From Nitrosospira multiformis (lineage in GTDB: Bacteria; Pseudomonadota; Gammaproteobacteria; Burkholderiales; Nitrosomonadaceae): a DNA stretch of 64,000 bases. Below the pieces are notes generated by a model. That model ran no database searches and was not told where the DNA came from. It saw only the letters and a list, made by a program, of their open reading frames with translations. Location: contig JAFKJB010000009.1 of NCBI GenBank assembly GCA_017306155.1, positions 62,001 through 126,000 of the forward strand, given 5' to 3'. A program made the position numbers and the translations under genes. Of this stretch, positions 45,406 through 54,017 are shown piece after piece. The stretch's first letter is position 1. Every line of letters begins with the position of its first letter.

Positions 45406-46659
45406 ATGGCAAAGAGTGACATGCATGATGTTGCGGTAATCGGGGCAGGTCCGGCAGGATTGTCGGTGGCGTACGAACTGGCAAAAGCCGGCATGCAGCC
45501 CCTTGTGCTGGAAAGGACCCCGCAGGTGGGAGATGTCTGGCGCAATCACTATGACGGTTTGCGCCTGAACTCAGGCCGTTTTCTTTCCCAGCTGCCGGGC
45601 AGTCCCTTTCCCTCATCGGCTGGTTCCTGGCCTTCACGCGATGAAATGGTGCGTATTCTCGAAAGCTTCCCTTCCCGGGGTGGCTTCAATGTCCAGACCG
45701 GAATCGAGATCAGGAACATCCGCCATGATGCGCAGCGTGACATCTGGTCCATCCGGAGTGAAGACGGCAGGCAGTTCGAGGCGGAGGCGGTCGTCGTCGC
45801 GACGGGGGGCGCCAGAATTCCGGTAATGCCTGAGTGGGAGGGGATGGAAACGTTTCCCGGCGAAATCATGCACTCGACAAAATTCGGGAGCGCCAAAACC
45901 TATGAGGGCAAGCGGGTGCTGGTTGTCGGAAGCGGAAACTCCGCAGCGGAGATTGCAAGCCGGCTGGCCCAATACGCGCAATCAGTGACGATCTCCGTCC
46001 GGACTCCTCCGCATATTCTTCCAAAAAGCATTTACGGCATCCCCCTGGTGGGAATAGGCGTAGTGACACGCAAACTGCCGCTCATGCTGGTGGATCGTCT
46101 CCTGGATTTTCTGCAGCGCCGTTTTATCGGCGACCTGACGCCTTACGGCCTGCCTTTTCCTGCTTCCCGCCTGTCGGAGCAATTTGCGCAAACCCAGGTC
46201 GTGCCGATTCTCTACTATCCTTTCGTGGAAGACGTGTGTGCGGGGCGTATCCGGGTCATGGGCCCGGTGCGGAAAATATCCGGCAATACCGTTCACGTCT
46301 TCGAATCCATCGAGGCTTCACGCGCGAAGCAGGGAAGGGAAGCGACACTGGAGGCGGATGTGATCGTTGCCGGAACCGGCTTTCGTACCGGCCTCAGCGA
46401 ACTGGTGCAGGTACCGGGCATTACCACGCAGGATGATCGCCCGGTGATTCTGGGAGACCAGGAGTTCCCGGCCGCACCCAGGCTTTACCTCATTGGCCAG
46501 CTCAATCCGCTTAGCGGCCAGTTGCGGGAAATCCGGCTGGAGGCAGGCAGGATCGCGAGACGCATCGGAAAGCGGCTGGAAGAGAAGCGTTCTCATTCAT
46601 TAGCGGCAAAGGCCCGTGCGGTAATGGAGAAGGGAATTGGCGAAGGCAGCGGCGGATAG
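45406..46659 (+). CDS. flavin-dependent monooxygenase (FMO-like)
   Basis: This 417-residue FAD/NADPH enzyme has the FAD-binding Rossmann motif VIGAGPAGLSVAYELAKAGM near the N-terminus. RTPQVGDVWRNHYDGLRLNS matches the FMO family. The second dinucleotide-binding motif is VLVVGSGNSAAEIASRLAQY at about residue 170, and VIVAGTGFRTGL follows near residue 325. It probably oxygenates a nitrogen- or sulphur-containing or ketone substrate. AGAGGAG precedes the ATG. The TetR gene overlaps its 3' end by 23 bases, and a palindromic operator lies upstream, so expression is probably inducible by a xenobiotic. Confidence 0.88.
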   Translation: MAKSDMHDVAVIGAGPAGLSVAYELAKAGMQPLVLERTPQVGDVWRNHYDGLRLNSGRFLSQLPGSPFPSSAGSWPSRDEMVRILESFPSRGGFNVQTGIEIRNIRHDAQRDIWSIRSEDGRQFEAEAVVVATGGARIPVMPEWEGMETFPGEIMHSTKFGSAKTYEGKRVLVVGSGNSAAEIASRLAQYAQSVTISVRTPPHILPKSIYGIPLVGIGVVTRKLPLMLVDRLLDFLQRRFIGDLTPYGLPFPASRLSEQFAQTQVVPILYYPFVEDVCAGRIRVMGPVRKISGNTVHVFESIEASRAKQGREATLEADVIVAGTGFRTGLSELVQVPGITTQDDRPVILGDQEFPAAPRLYLIGQLNPLSGQLREIRLEAGRIARRIGKRLEEKRSHSLAAKARAVMEKGIGEGSGG

Positions 46660-47233
46660 AGCAGCAACCGAAACAAAGAAGACAGCAACCGAGACAAAGC
46701 TGCTTCTGGCTGCGCGCCGCCTGTTCTGCCGGGTCGGTATTCATGCTACCGGCATTTCCAGGATCCTGGAGGAGGCGGGCGTGGCCCGCCGCAGCCTCTA
46801 TATGCACTATGGCTCAAAGGAAAACCTGCTTAAGGCAGTGTTCGATACGGAAGCCAGCATGTGGTTCCAGTGGTTCGACCTGGATCTGGCGAGCCGGGAG
46901 GACAGCGCGCGTGAGCGTATTCTTGCGCTGTTCGATCTCCTGAAAGACTGGTTTGAGAGGGAAGATTTCTTCGGGTGCGTGTTCATCAATGCCGTGGCGG
47001 AACATGAGAAAGAAAACGGCTGGGTAAAGGAAGTGGCAATCGCTCACCGGGAAAAAATCAATGCGCGGCTCGGAGCGATGGTGGAGGCAAGCGGCGCAAG
47101 GGATCCGGATATGGTCACCGAGAAATTGAGCCTGGTGATAGATGGCGCCATTGTGACGGCAATGGTTACCGGCAGCAGCGGGGCGGCCCATGTCGGCCGG
47201 CTCGCAGCCGAGGATATCCTGAGGAGCGGCTAG
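46637..47233 (+). CDS. TetR/AcrR family transcriptional regulator
   Basis: This 198-residue regulator has an N-terminal HTH, TKLLLAARRLFCRVGIHATGISRILEEAGVARRSLYMHYGSKENLLKAVF, the canonical TetR pattern, and a C-terminal ligand domain with FFGCVFINAVAEHE, typical of the AcrR/NemR branch. The start is a TTG at 46637 inside the end of the monooxygenase gene. GGAGAAGGG lies upstream, so translation is coupled. The palindrome at 45329-45348 is its likely operator. Confidence 0.9.
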   Translation: MAKAAADRAATETKKTATETKLLLAARRLFCRVGIHATGISRILEEAGVARRSLYMHYGSKENLLKAVFDTEASMWFQWFDLDLASREDSARERILALFDLLKDWFEREDFFGCVFINAVAEHEKENGWVKEVAIAHREKINARLGAMVEASGARDPDMVTEKLSLVIDGAIVTAMVTGSSGAAHVGRLAAEDILRSG

Positions 47234-47271
47234 CGGCCGCCAGTGGTAGAGCGCTATATAATGGAGTTTTC

Positions 47272-48243
47272 ATGAACTGGGCATCGAATATCGATCAGGC
47301 CCTGCCACAGCCTCTGCGCATCATGCTGAGAGGGGTGGGGCAGGTCATTTTTTGCAGTAATGCAGTTACCGGGCTTGTTTTTCTGCTCGCCCTCTATCTG
47401 AATGAGGTGACGGCCGGGCTGGCAGCAACGGTAGGGGTCGTCAGCAGCACATGGACTGCCCGTTTTCTGGGTTACTCCGCGACTGACATCGAAGCCGGGC
47501 TATATGGCTTTAACGGCGTCCTCGTCGCCGTCTGCCTGCTCCTGTTCCTGGGTCACCCCCCGCAGCTCTGGCTCTATATCGCCGGCGCGGCGATGCTGTC
47601 GAGCGTCGTGCTTGCGAGTCTCATCCGGGTTCTGCCACCTTTGGGGCTGCCGCCGGCAACCGCGCCATTCGTATTGACCGGCTGGCTGTTCATGGCCCTG
47701 GTGCCCGTGCTCGACGCCTCCGTTACAGGTCCGCGCTTGTCCCTGCCTGATCATATGGTCGATACGTTTCAGCCTGGTGTCCTTTCCTTCGCAGACTGGC
47801 TGATATTGACAGCCAAGGGAGTCGGGCAGATATTTTTTTCAGACAAGATAATCGTGGGGGTATTGGTTCTGATCGGCGTTGCCGTTTCATCGCTGCGGGG
47901 CGCGCTATTGCTGGCGGCAGGTGCGTTCATAGGCAGCGCGACCTCAATCGTGGCAGGTGCTGATAAAGATGGCATCGGGATGGGACTGTACGGATTCAAT
48001 TCAGCGCTGGTCACGATCGGGATCGGATGGGTTTTTCTTGAAGCGACATTGAAAAACGCAATCTTGGCGATATGTGCCGGTATTTTCGCGGCGCTGTGCC
48101 ATGTCGGGCTGGCTCGAATCCTGGTTCCCGCCGGCCTTCCTGTGCTCGCTTCTCCTTTTCTGTCCGTGCTGTGGACCGTGCTGTTTCTTGTGGGTGGAGG
48201 GCGGCGCTGGCAGGTGCGGCAGAAGCTCGGAAACACCGGCTAA
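47272..48243 (+). CDS. urea transporter (UT family)
   Basis: This 323-residue inner-membrane channel has two homologous halves of about five segments each. The half-repeats share NAVTGLVFLLALYLNEVTAGLAA...GVVSSTWTARFLGY..TDIEAGLYGFNGVLVAVCL and the second-half GADKDGIGMGLYGFNSALVTIGI. The paired GLYGFN motifs are the UT-family signature of the selectivity filter. Urea uptake would supply ammonia through a urease that is not in this window. It starts 38 bases after the TetR gene. Confidence 0.93.
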   Translation: MNWASNIDQALPQPLRIMLRGVGQVIFCSNAVTGLVFLLALYLNEVTAGLAATVGVVSSTWTARFLGYSATDIEAGLYGFNGVLVAVCLLLFLGHPPQLWLYIAGAAMLSSVVLASLIRVLPPLGLPPATAPFVLTGWLFMALVPVLDASVTGPRLSLPDHMVDTFQPGVLSFADWLILTAKGVGQIFFSDKIIVGVLVLIGVAVSSLRGALLLAAGAFIGSATSIVAGADKDGIGMGLYGFNSALVTIGIGWVFLEATLKNAILAICAGIFAALCHVGLARILVPAGLPVLASPFLSVLWTVLFLVGGGRRWQVRQKLGNTG

Positions 48244-48578
48244 CCATTACTCGACAACTTGCAGGAGGAACTATGGCTTCCACCCGGGCAAGCCTGTCGA
48301 TAAGGATCTGCAGGCACGCACCCGCCTGAAGCCGGATATTAAAGCCACGGCATGCGAAGCCCGCGGAAGCAGCCCTGCTGTAAGGTGCTGACTCTACCCC
48401 GGCCTTTCGCACCGTAACATCTCATATAACGCTATCATTGTCCCTGCCCGCCCGCGCATTGTCGGCAGGGAGAAGAGCGTGTGCGAAGAGTGCGATAAAA
48501 GCAGAAATTGCGATTGTTTGGTTTGCCACGCGTCACGTCGAGAATATCGCATTATCTGTTTGATGCCATCTGTTCGTC
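48244..48578. other. intergenic region with two small ORFs
   Basis: About 335 bases. An ATG at 48273 has a very strong Shine-Dalgarno (GCAGGAGGAACT) but its frame ends after 18 codons. The adjoining +1 frame reads FHPGKPVDKDLQARTRLKPD, which looks protein-like, so a frameshifted small gene is possible. A GTG at 48479 with AGGGAG upstream opens a cysteine-rich frame (CEECDKSRNCDCLVCH) that overlaps the start of the following adaptor gene, which itself lacks a Shine-Dalgarno. Neither is certain. Confidence 0.3.
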
Positions 48579-49733
48579 ATGCTCACAAGAAAAACATCGG
48601 TTCGTCTCGTTATCATTATCCTGATCCTGGCCGTTGCCGGGTATGCAATATGGTTTGCAACGCGTCCCGCGCCCATAGAGGTTGAGCTTGCGACCATCGA
48701 GCGGAGTACGGTGGAAGCCACCGTGGTGAATACGCGTGCCGGCACAGTAACCGCGTGCCGGCGTGCCAAGCTTGCGCCAGCGGCGGGGGGGCAGATTGTC
48801 AAGCTGCAGGTCAAGGAGGGCGACAGGGTCAAGAAAGGACAGGTATTGCTGGAACTGTGGAATACGGATCTGACCGCCCAGCGCGATCTCGCCCGGCGCC
48901 AGCTCATCACCGCGGAAGAACGTCGCCGTGAAGCCTGCATCATTGCAGCCCATGCCAGCCGTGAGGCTGAGCGTGCGCGTCAGCTCGCCGAGAGAGGCTT
49001 CGTCAGCGCCCAGAACCGGGAGAATGCCGATGCCGACGCGCGCGCCCGCCAGGCAAGCTGCGATGCGACTATTGCCGATGTGAAACGGGCGCGAGCGCAG
49101 GTCGAAGTCACAGAGGCGGGACTGGAGCGCACGGTTCTGGCTGCTCCATTCGATGGTATCGTGGCGCTTGTCACCGGGGAACTGGGTGAATATACCACCC
49201 CGTCCCCTCCCGGAATTCCCACCCCGCCGGCTATTGATCTGATCGATGACAGCTGCCTGTATGTTACCGCGCCAATGGATGAGGTCGATGCGCCCAAGCT
49301 TAAGATCGGGCAACTTGCCCGCATTACGATCGATGCCTTGCCGGACCAGACCTTCCCCGGCCGGGTGCGGCGGGTGGCGCCCTACGTCACGGAGGTAGAG
49401 AAGCAGGCGCGCACGGTGGATATCGAAGTGGATTTCGAAGAAGTACCGAAACGGCCACTGCTGGTGGGATACAGCGCCGACGTCGAAGTGGTGATCGAGC
49501 GGCATGAGGATGTGCTGCGCGTGCCCACCCAGGCGATCCGTCAGGGTGGCAAGGTGTTGCTGGTGAACGAGGAGAACAGATTGGTTGAACATAAGCTGGA
49601 GGCAGGACTCGCCAACTGGGCATTTACCGAAGTCACCGGTGGCCTGGAGGAAGGCGATCGCGTGCTGCTATCATCAGAAGCAAAGGAAATCAAAGCCGGC
49701 ATGCAAGTCCGGGAGAAGGCTGCCGGGCGGTGA
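48579..49733 (+). CDS. periplasmic adaptor of an efflux system (MacA/HlyD-like)
   Basis: This 384-residue membrane-fusion protein has one N-terminal anchor (VRLVIIILILAVAGYAIWFA). It is followed by the first lipoyl half (LAPAAGGQIVKLQVKEGDRVKKGQVLLEL), a long coiled-coil hairpin (DLARRQLITAEERRREACII to VTEAGLERT), the second lipoyl half (VLAAPFDGIVALVTGELGEY) and the beta-barrel domain. It would connect the inner-membrane ABC pump encoded downstream to an outer-membrane channel. No TolC gene is in the window. Confidence 0.9.
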   Translation: MLTRKTSVRLVIIILILAVAGYAIWFATRPAPIEVELATIERSTVEATVVNTRAGTVTACRRAKLAPAAGGQIVKLQVKEGDRVKKGQVLLELWNTDLTAQRDLARRQLITAEERRREACIIAAHASREAERARQLAERGFVSAQNRENADADARARQASCDATIADVKRARAQVEVTEAGLERTVLAAPFDGIVALVTGELGEYTTPSPPGIPTPPAIDLIDDSCLYVTAPMDEVDAPKLKIGQLARITIDALPDQTFPGRVRRVAPYVTEVEKQARTVDIEVDFEEVPKRPLLVGYSADVEVVIERHEDVLRVPTQAIRQGGKVLLVNEENRLVEHKLEAGLANWAFTEVTGGLEEGDRVLLSSEAKEIKAGMQVREKAAGR

Positions 49734-49774
49734 ATCAATGGGGATGACCCCTTGATTCAATTAACCAGAATAGA

Positions 49775-50479
49775 ATGATCCGTCTTACTGACATTTCGCG
49801 TGTCTTCCATATGGGAGACCAGGAGGTGCGAGCGCTCGATGGAGTCGATCTTGAAATCGGTACCGGAGAGTACGTTTCCATCATGGGCCCTTCGGGGTCC
49901 GGAAAATCGACTCTGCTCAACGTCATCGGCTTGCTCGACCAGCCGGATGGCGGACGCTATGAGCTCGACGGAAAGGATGTAACCGATCTGTCGGAGATCG
50001 AGAAGGCGCGCGTTCGCAGGGAAAAAGTCGGCTTCGTGTTCCAGTCGTTTCATCTTGTGCCGCGATTGACTGCCGCGGAAAACATCGAGCTGCCGCTGAT
50101 GCTGGAGGGAATTGCGCCGGCGGAACGAAAATTACGTGTGGATGAGGCGCTGCGGGGATTCAATCTGCAGGATCGGGCGGCGCACCGGCCTCCGGAACTG
50201 TCAGGCGGCCAACGCCAGCGCGTCGCCATTGCGCGCGCTACCATCCTGCGGCCCACTGCCTTGCTGGCGGATGAACCCACGGGTAATCTCGATCACCGCA
50301 TTGGCGCGGAAGTCATGGTGCTACTCGAAGCTTTGCAAAGGGCGGGAACAACATTGATCATGGTGACGCATGATCGCGAACTGGGAGCGAGAGCACAGCG
50401 CCATATCGCGATGCGTGATGGAAAAATCATATCCGACGAGAGGCAGGATAAATTTCCAGGCGGGAACAGCCTTGCATGA
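49775..50479 (+). CDS. ABC transporter ATP-binding protein, MacB/LolD-like
   Basis: This 234-residue ATPase has Walker A GPSGSGKST at about residues 40-48, signature LSGGQRQR, Walker [13 protein letters not shown] and the switch histidine in IMVTHDR. FQSFHLVPRLTAAENIELPL is typical of the MacB/LolD group. It follows the adaptor gene by 41 bases and should energise the two permeases encoded after the nuclease gene. Confidence 0.93.
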   Translation: MIRLTDISRVFHMGDQEVRALDGVDLEIGTGEYVSIMGPSGSGKSTLLNVIGLLDQPDGGRYELDGKDVTDLSEIEKARVRREKVGFVFQSFHLVPRLTAAENIELPLMLEGIAPAERKLRVDEALRGFNLQDRAAHRPPELSGGQRQRVAIARATILRPTALLADEPTGNLDHRIGAEVMVLLEALQRAGTTLIMVTHDRELGARAQRHIAMRDGKIISDERQDKFPGGNSLA

Positions 50480-50672
50480 TCTGCATCCTTGCCGTTCTCG
50501 GCTTTCACGTGCCTGCAATATATCCTACGCCCAGCCATAAAATCGTTTATAATAACTTGGCGCATTTTTTTATCAGATTTTGTACTATAACAGCTCCCTG
50601 TCTTGTCAGTTGCGCTGTCAGTTGCGCATTCACAGGTTCGGTTCTTTCGGGGAGATGAATCGAGGGCCTGCA

Positions 50673-51146
50673 ATGGCGCATATTCTGGCTGCTCTGGCAA
50701 TCGGGTTTTTAAGCTTTCTTCCTTGCCTGGCTTATGCTGATCTCACCGGGCAGGTAATTCATGTTGCGGATGGAGACACTCTTACCCTTGTAATAAACAA
50801 GGAATGGGTAAGGGCGCGCCTTGCGGGCATCGATGCGCCTGAACCGAACCAGCCTTTTGGCAAGCTCTCCAGGGAATCTCTCTCCGATCTCTGTTTCTGG
50901 CAGCAGGTTACGGTTATTCCGAAAGGAAAAGACCAGTATGGCCGCATGTTTGCCCAGGTCCTTTGTGGTGATGTCGATGCGGGGGCCGAGCAGGTAAGGC
51001 GCGGCATGGCCTGGGTTTATGATCACTATGTAAAAGACAATGACCTCAAGCCCCTTCAGGCCGATGCGAAGGCTGCAAAGCGTGGATTGTGGGCTGATCC
51101 CTATTCCAAGCCACCGTGGAAATGGCGCGAGGTGTGGCAGGAATGA
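50673..51146 (+). CDS. secreted thermonuclease-like (SNase) protein
   Basis: This 157-residue protein has a signal peptide (MAHILAALAIGFLSFLPCLAYA) and a staphylococcal-nuclease domain: VADGDTLTLV, the catalytic arginines and acid in RARLAGIDAPEPNQPFGKLS, and the second active-site arginine in GKDQYGRMFAQV, ending AKRGLWADPYSKPPWKWR. It would cut DNA and RNA outside the cytoplasm in a Ca2+-dependent way. The ATG at 50673 is preferred because GAGG precedes it; ATG 50655 and a start at 50580 are in frame. It sits, unusually, inside the efflux gene cluster. Confidence 0.9.
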   Translation: MAHILAALAIGFLSFLPCLAYADLTGQVIHVADGDTLTLVINKEWVRARLAGIDAPEPNQPFGKLSRESLSDLCFWQQVTVIPKGKDQYGRMFAQVLCGDVDAGAEQVRRGMAWVYDHYVKDNDLKPLQADAKAAKRGLWADPYSKPPWKWREVWQE

Positions 51147-51155
51147 AGATCTGAC

Positions 51156-52364
51156 GTGAAGCTTCGCGACGCGTTGAGTCTCTCCATCAGAACCGTTGCC
51201 AGCTACCGCACCCGTTCGTTACTCATCATTCTGGCAATGTCATTGGGAGTGGCGGCGGTAGTCGTGCTGACCGCCCTGGGTGAGGGGGCCCGTGGCTACG
51301 TGGTTCGCCAGTTTTCATCCGTCGGAACCAATCTCATCATCGTCTTGCCCGGTCGGGCCGAAACTTCCGGCAGCTTCCCCGGTGCGGCGTTGGGACAGAC
51401 CCCGCGCGACCTGACGCTGGAAGATGCGCGCTCGCTTGTCCACCTGCCGCAGATCAGGCGGTATGCGCCGCTCAACGTCGGTGTTGCCGAACTTGCCTCC
51501 GCCGGGCGCCTGCGCGAGGTGACGGTGCTGGGAAGCACAGCGGATATACTGCCGATAAGGCACATGAATCTCGCGCAGGGCGGTTTTCTTGCGCGGGAAA
51601 AAGGAAGCGAGCGCAGTGCGCAAATCGTTCTGGGTGCCCTGCTCGCGCAGGAATTCTTTCCCCAAAGCAGCGCTATCGGTCAACGGGTAAGGCTGGGGGA
51701 CAGGCGCTTCCTCGTTTCCGGCGTGTTGGCGCCGCAAGGCGAAACGATGGGCTTCAACACCGATGAAATCGTCATTATTCCTATCGATTATGCCCAGGCC
51801 CTGTTCAATACCTCATCCCTTTTTCGTATTCTGGTCGAAACCAGAAGCCGCAGCGATCTTTTGCCCGCCAAAGAATCGATCCGCGACATTTTAAAGCAGC
51901 GACACGATGGGGAAGAGGACGTCACGGTAATTACGCACGACGCGGTGCTTGCCACTTTTGACCGCATTCTGCGGGCGCTGACGCTCGGGGTGGCGGGGAT
52001 CGCCGCCATCAGCCTGGCGGTAGCCGGCATACTGGTAATGAATGTCATGCTGGTGTCGGTCAGCCAGCGCACCTCCGAAGTCGGCCTGCTGAAAGCCCTG
52101 GGCGCGCCTTCCGCCGAAATCCACCGTTTGTTTCTGGCCGAGGCGTTATGGCTGTCATTGGCGGGCGGGATAGCGGGGTTCGCCCTGGGGCAATTTGGAA
52201 GCCTGCTGATCCGGCTGGCTTATCCGCAGCTTCCTGCATGGCCGCCCGTATGGGCCAATATTGCCGGAGTGGGGGTGGCTTTCGTAACAGGCCTGCTGGC
52301 CAGCCTCATACCGGCAGCGCGTGCCGCCAAGCTCGACCCCGTGCGGGCACTGAGCGGAAAATAA
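51156..52364 (+). CDS. ABC transporter permease, MacB/FtsX type (first of two)
   Basis: This 402-residue permease starts at a GTG nine bases after the nuclease stop. One membrane segment near residues 20-40 (LLIILAMSLGVAAVVVLTAL) is followed by the MacB periplasmic domain and three C-terminal segments of the FtsX domain (SQRTSEVGLLKALGAPSAEI). It pairs with the following paralogous permease, and the ATPase and adaptor lie upstream, giving a heterodimeric MacAB-like exporter. The substrate is unknown. Confidence 0.9.
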   Translation: MKLRDALSLSIRTVASYRTRSLLIILAMSLGVAAVVVLTALGEGARGYVVRQFSSVGTNLIIVLPGRAETSGSFPGAALGQTPRDLTLEDARSLVHLPQIRRYAPLNVGVAELASAGRLREVTVLGSTADILPIRHMNLAQGGFLAREKGSERSAQIVLGALLAQEFFPQSSAIGQRVRLGDRRFLVSGVLAPQGETMGFNTDEIVIIPIDYAQALFNTSSLFRILVETRSRSDLLPAKESIRDILKQRHDGEEDVTVITHDAVLATFDRILRALTLGVAGIAAISLAVAGILVMNVMLVSVSQRTSEVGLLKALGAPSAEIHRLFLAEALWLSLAGGIAGFALGQFGSLLIRLAYPQLPAWPPVWANIAGVGVAFVTGLLASLIPAARAAKLDPVRALSGK

Positions 52365-52395
52365 GCGGAAATGAAAGAGGCATGAAAAGAGCGGC

Positions 52396-53595
52396 ATGAG
52401 TGCTATCGATACGCTGCGCTTCGCCCTGCGCTCGCTCACCGCGCATCGCCTGCGCACCTTGCTGTCTGCAACCGGAATCGGCATCGGGATCGCGGCGGTT
52501 ATCCTCCTGACTTCCATTGGGGAAGGAATTCACCAGTTCGTGATTTCGGAGTTCACCCAGTTCGGCACCAATATCATTACGGTCACGCCGGGAAAAATCA
52601 GGACCCACGGCAGATCGCTGGGCTCGATCGGGAGTGCGCGCCTCCTCACGATCGAAGATGCGCTGGCGTTGAAGCATTCCCGTTATGTCCAGCACGTCAA
52701 CGCAGGCGTGATGGGCAATGCGGAAATACGGGCAGGCGGACGGAGCCGGCGGGTCACGGTCTATGGTGAAAGCCCGGATTTCGCGCATACATTCAACATG
52801 AAGGTCGCAAGCGGACGGTTTCTGCCGGAAGATGATCCCCGCAATCCTCGCGCCTATGTGGTGCTGGGTTCCAAAGTGCGCACGGAACTGTTCGGCAGCG
52901 CGAATCCCTTGGGCGCTACGCTGCAGGTCGGTCTGTCGCGCTTTCGCGTGATCGGCGTCATGGAATCGAAGGGGCAGGTGCTCGGCTTCGATCTGGACGA
53001 TACGGTCTTCCTTCCCACTGCCCGCGCCCTGGAAATTTTCAATCGCGAAGGTGTAATGGAAATCAATATTGCCTATCGGCCAGGCGCGCCCCTGGAAGCC
53101 GTGGTGGACGATATACGCCGCATCCTCGTTTCAAGACATGGGCGGGAAGATTTCACCATCACGCCCCAGCAGCAGATGCTGAATACATTGAATACCGTTC
53201 TGGATGTATTGATTTTCGCGGTTGCAGCACTCGGCAGTATTTCCCTGCTGGTGGGGGCTGTCGGCATGGTCACGCTCATGCATATTGCCGTGACTGAACG
53301 CGTGGCCGAAATCGGCCTGCTCACCGCCCTGGGGGCGACCCGCGGCCGCGTCCGCATTCTGTTTCTGACGGAATCCACGGTGCTTGCGACATTGGGCGGT
53401 TTGGGCGGCCTGGCTACAGGCGTGGGAATAGCCTGGCTGCTGAAATCCCTGTCAATCGGCCTGCCCGTGCAGATCCCCTGGAATTACACCGCTGGCGCAC
53501 TCGGAATTTCCGTGCTGATTGGCCTCGCCGCCGGCGTTATTCCCGCCATGCGGGCGGCACGGTTGAATCCGATTGAAGCGCTTCGGGCCGAATAG
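52396..53595 (+). CDS. ABC transporter permease, MacB/FtsX type (second of two)
   Basis: This 399-residue paralogue of the preceding gene has the same layout: an N-terminal membrane segment (LLSATGIGIGIAAVILLTSI), a periplasmic MacB-PCD domain (TVYGESPDFAHTFNMKVASG ... PRAYVVLGSKV) and three C-terminal segments around VTERVAEIGLLTALGATRGRVR. It ends in RAARLNPIEALRAE as expected for the family. The two permeases probably form one heterodimer. No gene for an outer-membrane channel follows. Confidence 0.9.
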   Translation: MSAIDTLRFALRSLTAHRLRTLLSATGIGIGIAAVILLTSIGEGIHQFVISEFTQFGTNIITVTPGKIRTHGRSLGSIGSARLLTIEDALALKHSRYVQHVNAGVMGNAEIRAGGRSRRVTVYGESPDFAHTFNMKVASGRFLPEDDPRNPRAYVVLGSKVRTELFGSANPLGATLQVGLSRFRVIGVMESKGQVLGFDLDDTVFLPTARALEIFNREGVMEINIAYRPGAPLEAVVDDIRRILVSRHGREDFTITPQQQMLNTLNTVLDVLIFAVAALGSISLLVGAVGMVTLMHIAVTERVAEIGLLTALGATRGRVRILFLTESTVLATLGGLGGLATGVGIAWLLKSLSIGLPVQIPWNYTAGALGISVLIGLAAGVIPAMRAARLNPIEALRAE

Positions 53596-53618
53596 ATTTT
53601 AAAAAATAAGAAGCTTTT

Positions 53619-53891
53619 TTAATCGCCGGAAGCCTGTTTGTTCCTGCGCAGCCAGCGAAAAAAGAAAACATAAATAAAGGCCGGGACAAACGGGAGAATC
53701 CACGGGAACATCTGCGAAAACCAGGCGGCATAGAAGCTATCCATATAGTGAGCCTTGGCGGCGGAGCAGGCGGGGGCATCCAGAAGGCGGCAGGTCAGGT
53801 GGATTTCGTAAGAAACCTGGACATGAGCGCGCCAGAGCCAGTAAGCCATTGATGCGGCAAAAACGATCAGCATAAAGACAAGCCAGTTCAT
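53619..53891 (-). CDS. small membrane protein, unknown function
   Basis: This protein of about 90 residues has two predicted membrane segments, MNWLVFMLIVFAASMAYWLW at the N-terminus and MFPWILPFVPAFIYVFFFRWL near the C-terminus. A loop containing two cysteines (LTCRLLDAPACSAAKAHY) lies between them and could form a disulphide in the periplasm. I chose the ATG at 53891 because AGAAGG precedes it. An ATG at 53918 is in frame. No family is recognised. It is convergent with the permease gene and follows the carrier gene below on the same strand. Confidence 0.65.
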   Translation of the reverse strand: MNWLVFMLIVFAASMAYWLWRAHVQVSYEIHLTCRLLDAPACSAAKAHYMDSFYAAWFSQMFPWILPFVPAFIYVFFFRWLRRNKQASGD

Positions 53892-54017
53892 CCGGCCTTC
53901 TTGTCGCATGGGACTCATTTTTTCTTCACTCCATAGATAATGCTTTCGAGGAAAGCAAGCACGCTTCGAAAAATGGCTGCTGGATTAGGGCATCCAAAGC
54001 CTTTTCACTCCTGCGCC

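Noticed and set aside
53596..53618. Bidirectional terminator between the last permease and the small membrane protein
   Set aside because: AAAAAA and TTTTTT flank an 8-base spacer, but the stem is only A-T pairs and too weak for a confident call.
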